From: Clostridiales bacterium | GTDB taxonomy: Bacteria > Bacillota > Clostridia > Oscillospirales > CAG-272 | Reading direction: 5' to 3' | Length of the DNA stretch: 5,476 nucleotides | NCBI GenBank assembly: GCA_018370615.1 | Contig: JAGZAC010000135.1 | Span: 1-5,476 of the forward strand | Part shown: positions 1 to 5,476 of the stretch, piece by piece | Layout of the letters: every line of letters starts with the position of its first letter | How positions within the stretch are numbered: the first letter of the stretch is position 1 | Translations under genes and position numbers: made by a program | The notes under the pieces: model-generated | What the model was told of the DNA's origin: nothing | The model's input: only the letters and a program-made list of their open reading frames with translations | Database searches by the model: none

Positions 1-2
1 TC

Positions 3-161
3 ACCACCGGCTCCACCATCAATGCATGTGCCAGACTTCTTCGTGAAGCCGGCGCAGAACAAGTATTTCCCATATCCATTGCCCGAACAAAGCGGGTGCG
101 AGCACCGGGACGGCGCGCTCCTTCAAATTATTCAGAGTCAGCATATTATGTAAAGAAATAA
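3..161 (+). CDS. comFC: ComF/ComFC-family phosphoribosyltransferase, C-terminal fragment
   Basis: This is an open reading frame that enters from the left edge, and only its last 52 codons are in the window; it ends at TAA 159-161. The fragment opens with TTGSTINACARLLREAGA, which is the second half of the type I phosphoribosyltransferase PRPP-binding loop (family pattern: hydrophobics, DD, x2, TTGST) followed by the usual helix. It continues with VFPISIAR, matching the final strand of ComF-family proteins. ComFC is a cytosolic protein required for DNA uptake in naturally competent Firmicutes; in many Clostridia a homologue is kept without known competence, so its role here is uncertain. After the conserved Ala-Arg there are about 24 extra residues, basic at first and then ending SNYSESAYYVKK, which is longer than the usual end of the family. 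It is convergent with valS. Another type I phosphoribosyltransferase is possible because the N-terminal part is missing. Confidence 0.82.
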   Translation, partial: TTGSTINACARLLREAGAEQVFPISIARTKRVRAPGRRAPSNYSESAYYVKK

Positions 162-340
162 ATGACCTCTTGTGGTGAGGCTTGATTTGAAAGGCCCACA
201 TGGAGGCTGTCAGCGGAGTTGACCGGGGGATTGTTCACTTTCCAAGTCACAACCCCTCCGCCTTGCCTCCGGCAAGACACCTCCCCTTTCCAGGGGAGGC
301 TTGATTTGAAAGACCCCTTTGTGTGGGGAGTCTCGACTTA
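162..340. repeat. Mosaic of short palindromic repeats between comFC and valS
   Basis: This gene-free stretch is built of related short pieces. The 17-mer GAGGCTTGATTTGAAAG occurs identically at 177-193 and 296-312. Each copy is preceded by ACCTC (165-169 and 279-283) that can pair with its GAGG, so each is the right side of a hairpin. In the second copy the hairpin is a perfect 8-bp stem (280-287 with 292-299, loop TTCC). A second hairpin, CTTGCC-TCC-GGCAAG, lies at 262-276. Bases 200-235, read on the minus strand, resemble 251-285 (AACAATCCCCC against ACAACCCCTCC, then a stem around TCCG), suggesting two head-to-head copies. The layout is like the small REP or MITE-like palindromes scattered in gut Clostridia; that family link is from memory and is not proven here. 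No coding potential is seen. Confidence 0.6.
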
Positions 341-365
341 AAAGGCCCCTTGTGTGGGGGCCTTT
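300..365. repeat. Two tandem hairpin units of about 34 bp
   Basis: Bases 300-333 and 332-365 align as two imperfect copies. Each begins with a CTTGATTTGAAAG-like or CTCGACTTAAAAG block and then carries CCCC, a TT(T)GTGTG-type loop and GGGG. The first copy has a weaker stem (CCCC 314-317 with GGGG 325-328, then a bulge and AGA/TCT). The second has a perfect 9-bp stem and works as the terminator described separately. The similarity suggests that the terminator is one unit of the repeat family. Confidence 0.55.
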
Positions 366-369
366 TTAT
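341..369. terminator. Bidirectional intrinsic terminator between comFC and valS
   Basis: A 9-bp perfect stem (341-349 with 357-365; core GGCCCC/GGGGCC) encloses a 7-nt loop. On the plus strand it runs into TTTTTATT. On the minus strand the 3' arm runs into TTTTAAG, so it can stop transcription from both sides. It lies 64 bp beyond the valS stop codon and about 180 bp beyond the comFC stop, so it is the evident terminator for valS and a second or only one for comFC. Confidence 0.8.
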
Positions 370-432
370 TGTTATGCAGCAGTTCATGCACAAGGAACAC
401 TGATTTAAAAATCCGACTCCTGCTAATTATTT

Positions 433-3066
433 TTACTGCGGCAATGCGTCAAGAGCTTCTTCAATGCCCCGCAGCTGCGCCCGGTATTTCTCCAGCTTTG
501 CTTCTTCCGCTGCAACAACAGCAGCCGGAGCCTTCGCGGTAAATCCTTTGTTGGACAGCTTTCCTTCACAACGCTGGATTTCCCCTGCCACCTTTGCTTT
601 TTCTCCTTCCAGGCGTTTTCTTTCCGCCGCAAAATCCACCATATCCGCCAGGGGGATATAGATCGTCGCACTGTCCGTTACAATACGCACAGCAGTATCG
701 TCTGTATAGGAATCTGTCACTGTAACGCTGGCTGCAGACGCAAGGCGGGCAAAAAACGGATAGCTGCCAGGGCCAAACGCTTCTTTTTCACCGGTCACAA
801 TGTGCACCGCAGCCTTGCGGGAGGGCGGGACCTGCATTTCCGCACGACGAGCACGAATGGCCTTAATGGCTTCGATCACCTTATCCATTGCAGCCGCTTC
901 ATCCGAGAAATTCGGTATCTCCTCACCGGTGGGATACTTCTGGATCATGATACTCTCTGTTACTCCCGGCAAACCGCTGTAAATTTCTTCTGTAATAAAT
1001 GGCATAAAGGGATGCAGCAGACGCAAAATCCCGGAAAGTACCCACGCCAGCACATTCTGAGCGGTTTTCGCTCTGGCTCCATCCTCTCCCATCACAGAGG
1101 GCTTGGAAAGCTCTATATACCAGTCACAGTATTCATCCCAGATAAAATCGTACAAGGTAGACAGTGCAATCCCAATTTCATACCGCTCCAAATTCAAGTT
1201 AATGTTTTTGGCAGCCATTTGGAATCGGGACAAAATCCACTTGTCTTCAGGGGCCAGCTCCTGCTCTCCGGGAAGCGTAATTTCCTCTATATCCAAATGC
1301 ATCATCACAAACCGTGCGGCGTTCCATAGCTTGTTTGCAAAGTTTCGGGCCGCCTCGATTTTCTCCGTGGAGAAGCGCATGTCGTTTCCAGGGCTGTTCC
1401 CGGTGGCCAGTGCAAAGCGCAGGGCGTCCGCGCCATACTCTTCAATCAGTTCCAGAGGATCGATCCCATTGCCAAGGGATTTAGACATCTTTCTTCCCTG
1501 CGCATCCCGCACCAATCCGTGGATCAAAACAGTATCAAAGGGGATTTCGCCTGTATAGGCAATTCCTGAGAAAATCATCCTAGATACCCAGAAGGTGATG
1601 ATGTCGTAAGCGGTGACAAGGGTATTGGTGGGATAAAAATATGCAAGATCCTCCGTCTGCTCCGGCCATCCCAGCGTGGAAAAGGGCCACAGTGCAGAGG
1701 AAAACCATGTGTCCAGCGTATCCGGATCCTGGGTCATATGACTGCCGCACTTGGGACACTTCTGTATTTCTTTTTCAGAAACCTCCAGGTGTCCGCAGGC
1801 TTCGTTGTCGCAGTAATAAGCGGGAATACGGTGCCCCCACCAAAGCTGCCGGGATATGCACCAATCCCGGATATTCTCCATCCAGTGGAAATAGTTCTTT
1901 TGAAACCGCTGGGGAACAAACTGGATCTTACCGCTGCGAACTGCCTCAATAGCAGGCCCCGCCAGAGGCTCCATCCTTACAAACCATTGCAGACTTACTC
2001 TGGGTTCTACCGTAGTGCCGCAGCGATAGCAGGTGCCTACATTGTGATTGTAATCTTCTACCCGAAGCAAATATCCCCCTTCTTCCAAATCTTTTACGAT
2101 GGCCCGGCGGGCTTCATAGCGATCCATTCCGGCGTAAGCAGGATAATCCTCTGTGATTTTCGCGTCCGGCGTCATCATCACCGGCATCGGCAAATTGTGC
2201 CGGCGGCCTACTTCAAAGTCATTAGGGTCATGGGCAGGGGTAATTTTTACACAGCTTGTTCCAAAATCCTTTTCCACATACTCGTCGGCAATCAGAGGAA
2301 TTTTGCGCCCAACCAGGGGCAAAACAAGCGTTTTCCCCACCAGATCTTTATACCGCTCGTCAGAGGGATGGACCGCCACCGCGGTGTCCGCCAGAAGCGT
2401 TTCCGGGCGCGTGGTGGCAATCTCCACAAACCCGCTGCCATCCTCAAATGGATACCGGATGTGCCAGAAATGGCCGGCCTGTTCCTCATATTCCACTTCT
2501 GCATCCGAAATTGTCGTAAGGCATTTTGGACACCAGTTGATAATTCTCTCTCCGCGATAGATCAATCCTTCATTATACAATTTGATAAAGACCGTCTGTA
2601 CCGCTTTGGAGCATCCCTCGTCCAAGGTAAACCGCTCCCTGGACCAGTCGCAAGAGGATCCCAGCTTTTTCAGCTGCTCAATAATCCTCCCACCGTATTT
2701 TTCCCGCCAGTCCCAGGCACGTTTCAAAAACCCGTCTCTGCCGATATCGTCTTTCGTGACGCCTTCTTCCCGCATCTGTTCCACAATCTTCGCTTCCGTA
2801 GCAATAGACGCATGGTCTGTCCCGGGAATCCACAGGGTATTATAGCCGCACATACGCTTATGGCGGACCAAAATATCCTGGAGAGTATTGTTCAACGCAT
2901 GGCCCATGTGGAGCTGCCCCGTAATATTCGGCGGCGGAATCACAATCGTATAATGGGGCTTGGTTCTATCCTTATCGGGAGCAAAATATCCAGCGTCACA
3001 CCAGGCAGAATAAATCCGCTCTTCAAACTCCCTCGGTGCATAGGTTTTCGGCAGTTCTTTCTTCAT
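433..3066 (-). CDS. valS: Valyl-tRNA synthetase (877 aa)
   Basis: This cytosolic class Ia aminoacyl-tRNA synthetase charges tRNA-Val with valine using ATP and hydrolyses mischarged Thr-tRNA-Val. Signature sites are all present: the HIGH motif as HMGH (residues 53-56, after PPPNITGQL), GTDHASIATE near 82-91, the CP1 editing domain with TTRPETLLADTAVAVHP (218-234), and KMSKS (526-530). Four Cys pairs in the insert (179/182, 346/349, 419/424, 437/440) look like zinc knuckles. The anticodon-binding helical domain starts at about residue 608 (DKWILSR), and a C-terminal tRNA-binding coiled coil spans roughly 808-877. The length matches Firmicute ValS at about 880 aa. The frame stays open upstream into the leader, so the start must be chosen: ATG at 3066 has AAGGGA nine bases upstream, whereas ATG at 3084 (six codons longer) has no ribosome site. 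The gene is a single-gene unit controlled by the T-box leader upstream. Confidence 0.97.
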   Translation of the reverse strand: MKKELPKTYAPREFEERIYSAWCDAGYFAPDKDRTKPHYTIVIPPPNITGQLHMGHALNNTLQDILVRHKRMCGYNTLWIPGTDHASIATEAKIVEQMREEGVTKDDIGRDGFLKRAWDWREKYGGRIIEQLKKLGSSCDWSRERFTLDEGCSKAVQTVFIKLYNEGLIYRGERIINWCPKCLTTISDAEVEYEEQAGHFWHIRYPFEDGSGFVEIATTRPETLLADTAVAVHPSDERYKDLVGKTLVLPLVGRKIPLIADEYVEKDFGTSCVKITPAHDPNDFEVGRRHNLPMPVMMTPDAKITEDYPAYAGMDRYEARRAIVKDLEEGGYLLRVEDYNHNVGTCYRCGTTVEPRVSLQWFVRMEPLAGPAIEAVRSGKIQFVPQRFQKNYFHWMENIRDWCISRQLWWGHRIPAYYCDNEACGHLEVSEKEIQKCPKCGSHMTQDPDTLDTWFSSALWPFSTLGWPEQTEDLAYFYPTNTLVTAYDIITFWVSRMIFSGIAYTGEIPFDTVLIHGLVRDAQGRKMSKSLGNGIDPLELIEEYGADALRFALATGNSPGNDMRFSTEKIEAARNFANKLWNAARFVMMHLDIEEITLPGEQELAPEDKWILSRFQMAAKNINLNLERYEIGIALSTLYDFIWDEYCDWYIELSKPSVMGEDGARAKTAQNVLAWVLSGILRLLHPFMPFITEEIYSGLPGVTESIMIQKYPTGEEIPNFSDEAAAMDKVIEAIKAIRARRAEMQVPPSRKAAVHIVTGEKEAFGPGSYPFFARLASAASVTVTDSYTDDTAVRIVTDSATIYIPLADMVDFAAERKRLEGEKAKVAGEIQRCEGKLSNKGFTAKAPAAVVAAEEAKLEKYRAQLRGIEEALDALPQ

Positions 3067-3075
3067 CTTTTTCCG

Positions 3076-3081
3076 TCCCTT
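3076..3081 (-). promoter_or_regulatory. Ribosome binding site that favours the second valS start
   Basis: AAGGGA on the minus strand lies 9 nt before the ATG at 3066. It falls inside what would be codons 2-3 of the longer form starting at 3084, which itself is preceded only by an A/T-rich run. This supports MKKELPKTY as the true N-terminus. Confidence 0.6.
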
Positions 3082-3114
3082 CATTTTAAATTCAATTTCA
3101 CATTGCGTGTATAT

Positions 3115-3145
3115 AAAAGAAAAGCGCCCTGATAAATCAGGACGC
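3115..3145 (-). terminator. Leader-internal regulatory terminator of valS
   Basis: On the minus strand, GCGUCCUGA (3145-3137) pairs with UCAGGGCGC (3132-3124) over the loop UUUA, with one G-U pair, followed by UUUUCUUUU (3123-3115). This is the default fold when tRNA-Val is charged. It ends 48 bases before the valS start codon. Confidence 0.92.
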
Positions 3146-3165
3146 AAAATGCGCGGTACCACCTG
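3138..3165 (-). promoter_or_regulatory. T-box antiterminator element
   Basis: Read on the minus strand, CAGG (3165-3162) pairs with CCUG (3141-3138). The seven-base bulge UGGUACC (3161-3155) presents UGGU to the tRNA acceptor end NCCA. GCGCA (3154-3150) pairs with UGCGU (3146-3142) around a UUU loop. The 3' strands of both helices are the same bases used by the terminator 5' arm, so the two folds exclude each other. Confidence 0.9.
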
Positions 3166-3373
3166 CATTCGCCAAAAGGCGCGCTCAACAGGAAACAAAC
3201 ATTTCCCTTCCCATAACGCGGGAACACGGCAGGACCTACTGAATAAAATTTCAGCCCTGCGGCTCCGGGACTACCTTCCTACGCCGTCTGCTGCGGTGAT
3301 TTCAGCCTCCACCGCTCTCTGAAAGCAGCGCATGCGAAGTACTCTTCCCTTCACAGCCTTTACATTTTTATAA

Positions 3374-3402
3374 ATTGTAGCATGCCGCATCTTGTTTGTC
3401 AA
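3374..3402 (-). promoter_or_regulatory. Sigma-A type promoter of the valS leader
   Basis: On the minus strand, TTGACA (3402-3397) is a perfect -35 element. It is followed after exactly 17 bp by TACAAT (3379-3374), one base off the -10 consensus. Transcription should begin near 3367, giving a leader of about 300 nt. The -35 and spacer lie inside a palindrome, and the -35 is only 25 bp beyond the stop codon of the upstream gene. Confidence 0.88.
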
Positions 3403-3413
3403 GTGCGGCATGC
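3380..3413. repeat. 34-bp palindrome overlapping the valS promoter; possible terminator
   Basis: GCATGCCGCA (3380-3389) and TGCGGCATGC (3404-3413) are perfect 10-bp inverted arms. Inside them CTTG (3391-3394) pairs with CAAG (3400-3403), leaving one bulged T at 3390 and a 5-nt loop. On the plus strand the hairpin is followed by ATTTTTC, a good terminator shape, although no plus-strand gene ends here. On the minus strand it lies 14 bp after the stop of the zinc-ribbon gene and is followed by TACAATTTAT, a weaker U-run that doubles as the valS -10 region. It may terminate the upstream gene, act as an operator, or both. Confidence 0.75.
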
Positions 3414-3427
3414 ATTTTTCCATAAGT

Positions 3428-3838
3428 TTATGCTTCTTTGTCCGAATCAGTTTTTTCCTGTTCTTCTGCCTGGGTATCTTTTTTCAGCTTAGCGCCGCAC
3501 AAAGGGCAATAATCGTACTCCGTTGTCACCTGAGCACTGCAGCCTGGGCAGATGACGCTTTTCTGCAGCTTTGCAAGAGAATCCCGCAAACACTTAATCT
3601 TCTCCTTCGCCTGATCCGCTTCCATTAAGAGGGCTGCAATTTCCGATGTATGATCCTCTCCCTGCCGCTGATACGCATAATACAGACTTCCAATTTCAGA
3701 AAAACATTTTTCTAAGTTATTTTCTTCACTGCGAATGGACATTTTGATCTTCGCAATGGACGTGAGTTCTTCCGTTTTTTTGACCGTATATGCAGCCGCA
3801 TCTTTTGCGCTCTTTGCAATATCGTCCCAAAGTGCCAT
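3428..3838 (-). CDS. Coiled-coil protein with C-terminal zinc ribbon, function unknown (136 aa)
   Basis: I do not recognise a named function. The protein starts MALWDDIAKSAKDAAAYTVKK, with no signal peptide or membrane segment, so it is probably cytosolic. Residues of about 20-95 are charged and helical with heptad-like spacing (for example SEENNLEKCFSEIGSLYYAY and MEADQAKEKIKCLRDSLAKL), indicating a coiled coil. A zinc ribbon follows: CPGC (Cys 97, 100) and CPLCG (Cys 111, 114). The tail after it is highly charged (Lys/Glu/Asp/Gln). Small Clostridial zinc-ribbon proteins of this design are common and mostly uncharacterised. An alternative start four codons upstream (3850, MDRIM) is disfavoured because the AAAGGG ribosome site directly abuts it; the same site is 12 nt from the chosen ATG. 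The gene has its own promoter, is divergent from spoVAC, and is followed by the palindrome and the valS promoter. Confidence 0.8.
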   Translation of the reverse strand: MALWDDIAKSAKDAAAYTVKKTEELTSIAKIKMSIRSEENNLEKCFSEIGSLYYAYQRQGEDHTSEIAALLMEADQAKEKIKCLRDSLAKLQKSVICPGCSAQVTTEYDYCPLCGAKLKKDTQAEEQEKTDSDKEA

Positions 3839-3900
3839 AATCCTATCCATCCCTTTCGATTTTTATATATTTAGAAAGCTCTTCGGCATTCCTTGTGTTT

Positions 3901-3929
3901 ATTATATACAAAAATATAAAGAAAGTCAA
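3901..3929 (-). promoter_or_regulatory. Sigma-A type promoter of the zinc-ribbon gene
   Basis: On the minus strand, TTGACT (3929-3924) and a perfect TATAAT (3906-3901) are separated by exactly 17 bp of A/T-rich DNA. The predicted start near 3894 gives a 5' leader of about 56 nt before the ATG at 3838. This suggests vegetative rather than sporulation-specific expression. Confidence 0.82.
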
Positions 3930-3941
3930 TGAATTATTCAT
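3929..3941. repeat. Short palindrome in the divergent control region
   Basis: ATGAAT-T-ATTCAT has 6-bp arms around one base. It touches the -35 element of the zinc-ribbon promoter and lies upstream of spoVAC. It could be an operator, but A/T-rich palindromes of this size occur by chance. Confidence 0.3.
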
Positions 3942-3948
3942 GTGTATG

Positions 3949-3979
3949 CGGTTAAAAGTGTTTGAATGGGAAAATACTA
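3949..3979 (+). promoter_or_regulatory. Possible forespore (sigma-G/sigma-F) promoter of spoVAC
   Basis: AATACTA (3973-3979) matches six of seven bases of the sigma-G -10 consensus CATACTA and is 36 bp upstream of the spoVAC start. At 18 bp before it lies CGGTTA (3949-3954), a poor match to a sigma-G -35. SpoVA operons are known sigma-G targets in Bacillus, which makes this position reasonable, but the -35 is weak and the call is tentative. Confidence 0.35.
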
Positions 3980-4015
3980 TGCATGACAGAACCATCTTGA
4001 AAGGAAGCGTACTCC

Positions 4016-4459
4016 ATGCAAATCGATAAAAAATCCTATAAAAAATATGCCGATGCCCGGGCGAAAAAGTCTCCTTGCGCAAAAAATTGCGTCTGTGCAT
4101 TTTTATATGGCGGGCTTATCTGCACCATTGCCCAGGGGCTCAAGGACTTGTATATGACCTTCTTAAATGAAGAGGAGGCAGGCAGCCTGGTTTCCGTCAC
4201 ACTGATTTTTGTCGCCGCGCTGCTTACAGGAATTGGAGTGTTTGACAGAATTGCCAAGCATGCCGGCGCTGGAACATTGGTACCAATTACCGGCTTTTCC
4301 AATGCGGTCGCTTCCTCCGCGCTAGACGCTAAGGGTGAAGGATTTATTTTAGGTGTAGGTGCAAAAATCTTTACTATTGCCGGTCCCGTCATATTATACG
4401 GCATTACTGCCGGCGCCGTGTATGGAGTAATCTACTACATTGTAACGTTGATTTGGTGA
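4016..4459 (+). CDS. spoVAC: Stage V sporulation protein AC (147 aa), SpoVA channel membrane subunit
   Basis: SpoVAC is an inner-membrane component of the SpoVA complex, which imports Ca-dipicolinic acid into the developing forespore and releases it at germination; in Bacillus subtilis SpoVAC behaves as a mechanosensitive channel. The protein has a short basic N-terminus (MQIDKKSYKKYADARAKK), then hydrophobic segments at about 24-50, 56-78, 84-103 and 117-146. It carries the family's conserved stretches GAGTLVPITGFSNAV (84-98), EGFILGVGAKIFTIAGPV (108-125) and YGVIYY (136-141). The length fits the family (about 150 aa). The ATG is preceded by AAAGGA at 4000-4005, 10 nt upstream. There is no spoVAA or spoVAB ahead of it, since the next gene is divergent; this matches the shorter spoVAC-D-E operon typical of Clostridia. 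The N-terminal segment is rather Cys-rich (Cys 21, 25, 27, 36). Confidence 0.96.
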   Translation: MQIDKKSYKKYADARAKKSPCAKNCVCAFLYGGLICTIAQGLKDLYMTFLNEEEAGSLVSVTLIFVAALLTGIGVFDRIAKHAGAGTLVPITGFSNAVASSALDAKGEGFILGVGAKIFTIAGPVILYGITAGAVYGVIYYIVTLIW

Positions 4460-4499
4460 CCGCACACAAGCTCGACCTTTTCACAAATTCGCAGTTTTT

Positions 4500-4504
4500 G
4501 GAGG
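4500..4504 (+). promoter_or_regulatory. Ribosome binding site of spoVAD
   Basis: A full GGAGG lies only 4 nt before the ATG at 4509, a slightly short spacing. No other in-frame ATG or GTG nearby has a comparable site, so it fixes the start. The 49-bp gap after the spoVAC stop shows no terminator hairpin, consistent with co-transcription. Confidence 0.75.
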
Positions 4505-4508
4505 AAAA

Positions 4509-5476
4509 ATGGGAAACATCATACAAATACCGAAACCAGTGTATATTTTGTCTTCTGCCACTGTGGTCGGACAGCACGAAAAAAATGGACCGCTGGGGGA
4601 ATACTTTGATATTATAGGAGATGAAGAAGATACATTTGGGTGCGATACCTGGGAAAAATCTGAAAGTGAAATGCAGCGGCTGGCCCTGTCTCGTTCTCTC
4701 AATTATGCCGTCTTAAAAGACACTGATTTGGAGGCAATTCTGGCGGGAGACCTGCTGAACCAATGCGCAGGCTCCTGTTACGGTCTGGTCAGCTTCGACG
4801 CACCGTTTTTGGGTCTTTTCGGTGCATGTTCTACAGCCGCCGAAGCGCTGCTTTTATCTGCACTTCTCTGTTCTTCCCATATGAACCGGTGTGCTGCCGT
4901 ATCGTCATCTCACAATGCATCTGCCGAGCGCCAGTTCCGTTATCCCTTGGAGTATGGCGGTCAGCGTGCCCCCACGGCACAATGGACCGTTACCGGATCC
5001 GCCGCATTTATTCTTACAAATGTCAAAGAAGATTTTGCAAAGACTTCCTATCATTCGGAACCAGTTCCCATGATCACCGAAGTCTTGGTAGGCAAATCCA
5101 TCGATCCAGGCATCACAGATGCAAATAATATGGGAGCGGCGATGGCACCAGCAGCTGCTGACACGCTTTTGCGCTATTTTAAGGATTCTGGAATGCAGCC
5201 TTCCGATTTTGATATGATTATGACGGGAGATTTGGGGTTTGAAGGCAGCAATATTTTATGTGATCTGACAGCTGCCAAAGGGCTGGATATTTCCGCTGTA
5301 CACTGTGACGGAGGCCTGATTATATATGACCGAATCGGACAGGACAAGCATGCAGGGGGAAGCGGATGCGGTTGCAGTGCTGTTGTTCTGGCAGCACAGG
5401 CACTGCGGGGAATCCGAACAGGGCAGATTGCCAACATGCTGTTTGTCGGTACTGGTGCGTTGATGAACCCAACAGC
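4509..5476 (+). CDS. spoVAD: Stage V sporulation protein AD, 3'-truncated by the window edge
   Basis: SpoVAD is the soluble, membrane-associated, dipicolinate-binding subunit of the SpoVA channel and has a thiolase-like fold. The frame starts MGNIIQIPKPVYILSSATVVG and stays open through 322 codons to the end of the window; the family is about 338 aa, so only some 15-20 residues are missing. Typical stretches are GPLGEYFD (27-34), FGACSTAAEAL (104-114, with Cys107 at the thiolase nucleophile position), SSHNASAERQFRYPLEYG (133-150), QRAPTAQWTVTGSAA (152-166), TDANNMGAAMAPAAADTL (203-220), TGDLGFEG (239-246), GGSGCGCSAVV (283-293) and LFVGTGALMNPT (311-322). It is the second gene of the operon, 49 bp after spoVAC, and spoVAE would be expected next, outside the window. 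Confidence 0.95.
   Translation, partial: MGNIIQIPKPVYILSSATVVGQHEKNGPLGEYFDIIGDEEDTFGCDTWEKSESEMQRLALSRSLNYAVLKDTDLEAILAGDLLNQCAGSCYGLVSFDAPFLGLFGACSTAAEALLLSALLCSSHMNRCAAVSSSHNASAERQFRYPLEYGGQRAPTAQWTVTGSAAFILTNVKEDFAKTSYHSEPVPMITEVLVGKSIDPGITDANNMGAAMAPAAADTLLRYFKDSGMQPSDFDMIMTGDLGFEGSNILCDLTAAKGLDISAVHCDGGLIIYDRIGQDKHAGGSGCGCSAVVLAAQALRGIRTGQIANMLFVGTGALMNPT

Larger units (their letters stand above)
3115..3367 (-). promoter_or_regulatory. T-box leader of valS (tRNA-Val sensing antitermination riboswitch)
   Basis: The untranslated leader runs from the predicted start site near 3367 to the terminator ending at 3115. Stem I is clear on the minus strand: the specifier-loop S-turn AGUA (3343-3340), a CUGCU/AGCAG helix, the AGAGAG bulge (3320-3315) and a 6-bp distal stem GCGGUG/CACCGC (3315-3310 with 3298-3293). 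The 3' side of the specifier loop reads GAA-G-GUA-G, placing a valine codon GUA at 3274-3272 by analogy with the glyQS layout (GAA, one base, codon, purine). The hairpin CGCC-UUUU-GGCG (3181-3170) abuts the T-box and probably acts as stem III. The 18-nt T-box fits AAnnnnGGTGGnACCnCG at 3169-3152. Uncharged tRNA-Val would pair with the specifier and with UGGU in the T-box bulge, letting transcription continue into valS. Confidence 0.95.

Noticed and set aside
162..340. CRISPR-like array because of repeated short motifs
   Set aside because: The repeats are too few, unequal in spacing and hairpin-forming with no uniform spacers.
354..542. 62-codon plus-strand frame starting in the valS terminator
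   Set aside because: It begins within the hairpin loop and runs antisense to the end of valS; there is no ribosome site.
1738..3132. 464-codon open frame on the plus strand
   Set aside because: It lies wholly antisense to valS and its leader, shows no recognisable domain, and is a by-product of the codon pattern of the real gene.
3085..3198. Upstream extension of the valS frame (44 more codons than the chosen start)
   Set aside because: The extension would translate the T-box, antiterminator and terminator; those RNA elements are complete, so this stretch is untranslated leader.
4036..4404. 122-codon frame on the minus strand across spoVAC
   Set aside because: It is antisense to a clearly conserved membrane protein and has no plausible ribosome site.
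4763..5128. 121-codon plus-strand frame inside spoVAD
   Set aside because: It is out of frame with SpoVAD, which is continuous and matches its family throughout; the composition of the alternative protein is Arg/Cys/Ser-rich noise.

Overview
This window looks like chromosomal sequence from an endospore-forming, low-to-moderate-GC Firmicute, most likely a member of the Clostridia. Three things point there: a spoVAC-spoVAD pair (forespore dipicolinate channel genes), a T-box tRNA-sensing leader in front of valS, and consensus -35/-10 promoters of the vegetative sigma-A type with 17-bp spacers. The species cannot be fixed from the sequence alone.

Layout, left to right. (1) Bases 3-161 (+) are the last 52 codons of a ComF/ComFC-family phosphoribosyltransferase. 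(2) Bases 162-432 are a gene-free convergent junction made of short, partly duplicated hairpin repeats, ending in a strong bidirectional terminator that serves valS. (3) Bases 433-3066 (-) are a complete valS (valyl-tRNA synthetase, 877 aa). (4) Bases 3085-3402 (-) hold its promoter and a full T-box leader: stem I with a likely GUA (Val) specifier, T-box, antiterminator and competing terminator. (5) Bases 3380-3413 are a 34-bp palindrome lying exactly over the -35 element and spacer of the valS promoter, just after the stop of the next gene. (6) Bases 3428-3838 (-) encode a small cytosolic coiled-coil plus zinc-ribbon protein of unknown role, with its own near-perfect sigma-A promoter. (7) Bases 3851-4015 are a divergent control region. 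(8) From 4016 on (+) lie spoVAC (complete) and spoVAD (cut by the window end), the start of a clostridial-type spoVA operon.

Functionally, valS is a housekeeping gene regulated by uncharged tRNA-Val through transcription antitermination. The spoVA genes belong to a separate late-sporulation unit that moves dipicolinic acid into the spore and out at germination. The coiled-coil zinc-ribbon gene sits between them, transcribed divergently from spoVA and in line with valS. I see no defence system, mobile element gene, CRISPR array or clearly new multi-gene system. The items most worth a second look are the palindrome-embedded valS promoter, the mosaic repeats after comFC and the uncharacterised zinc-ribbon protein.
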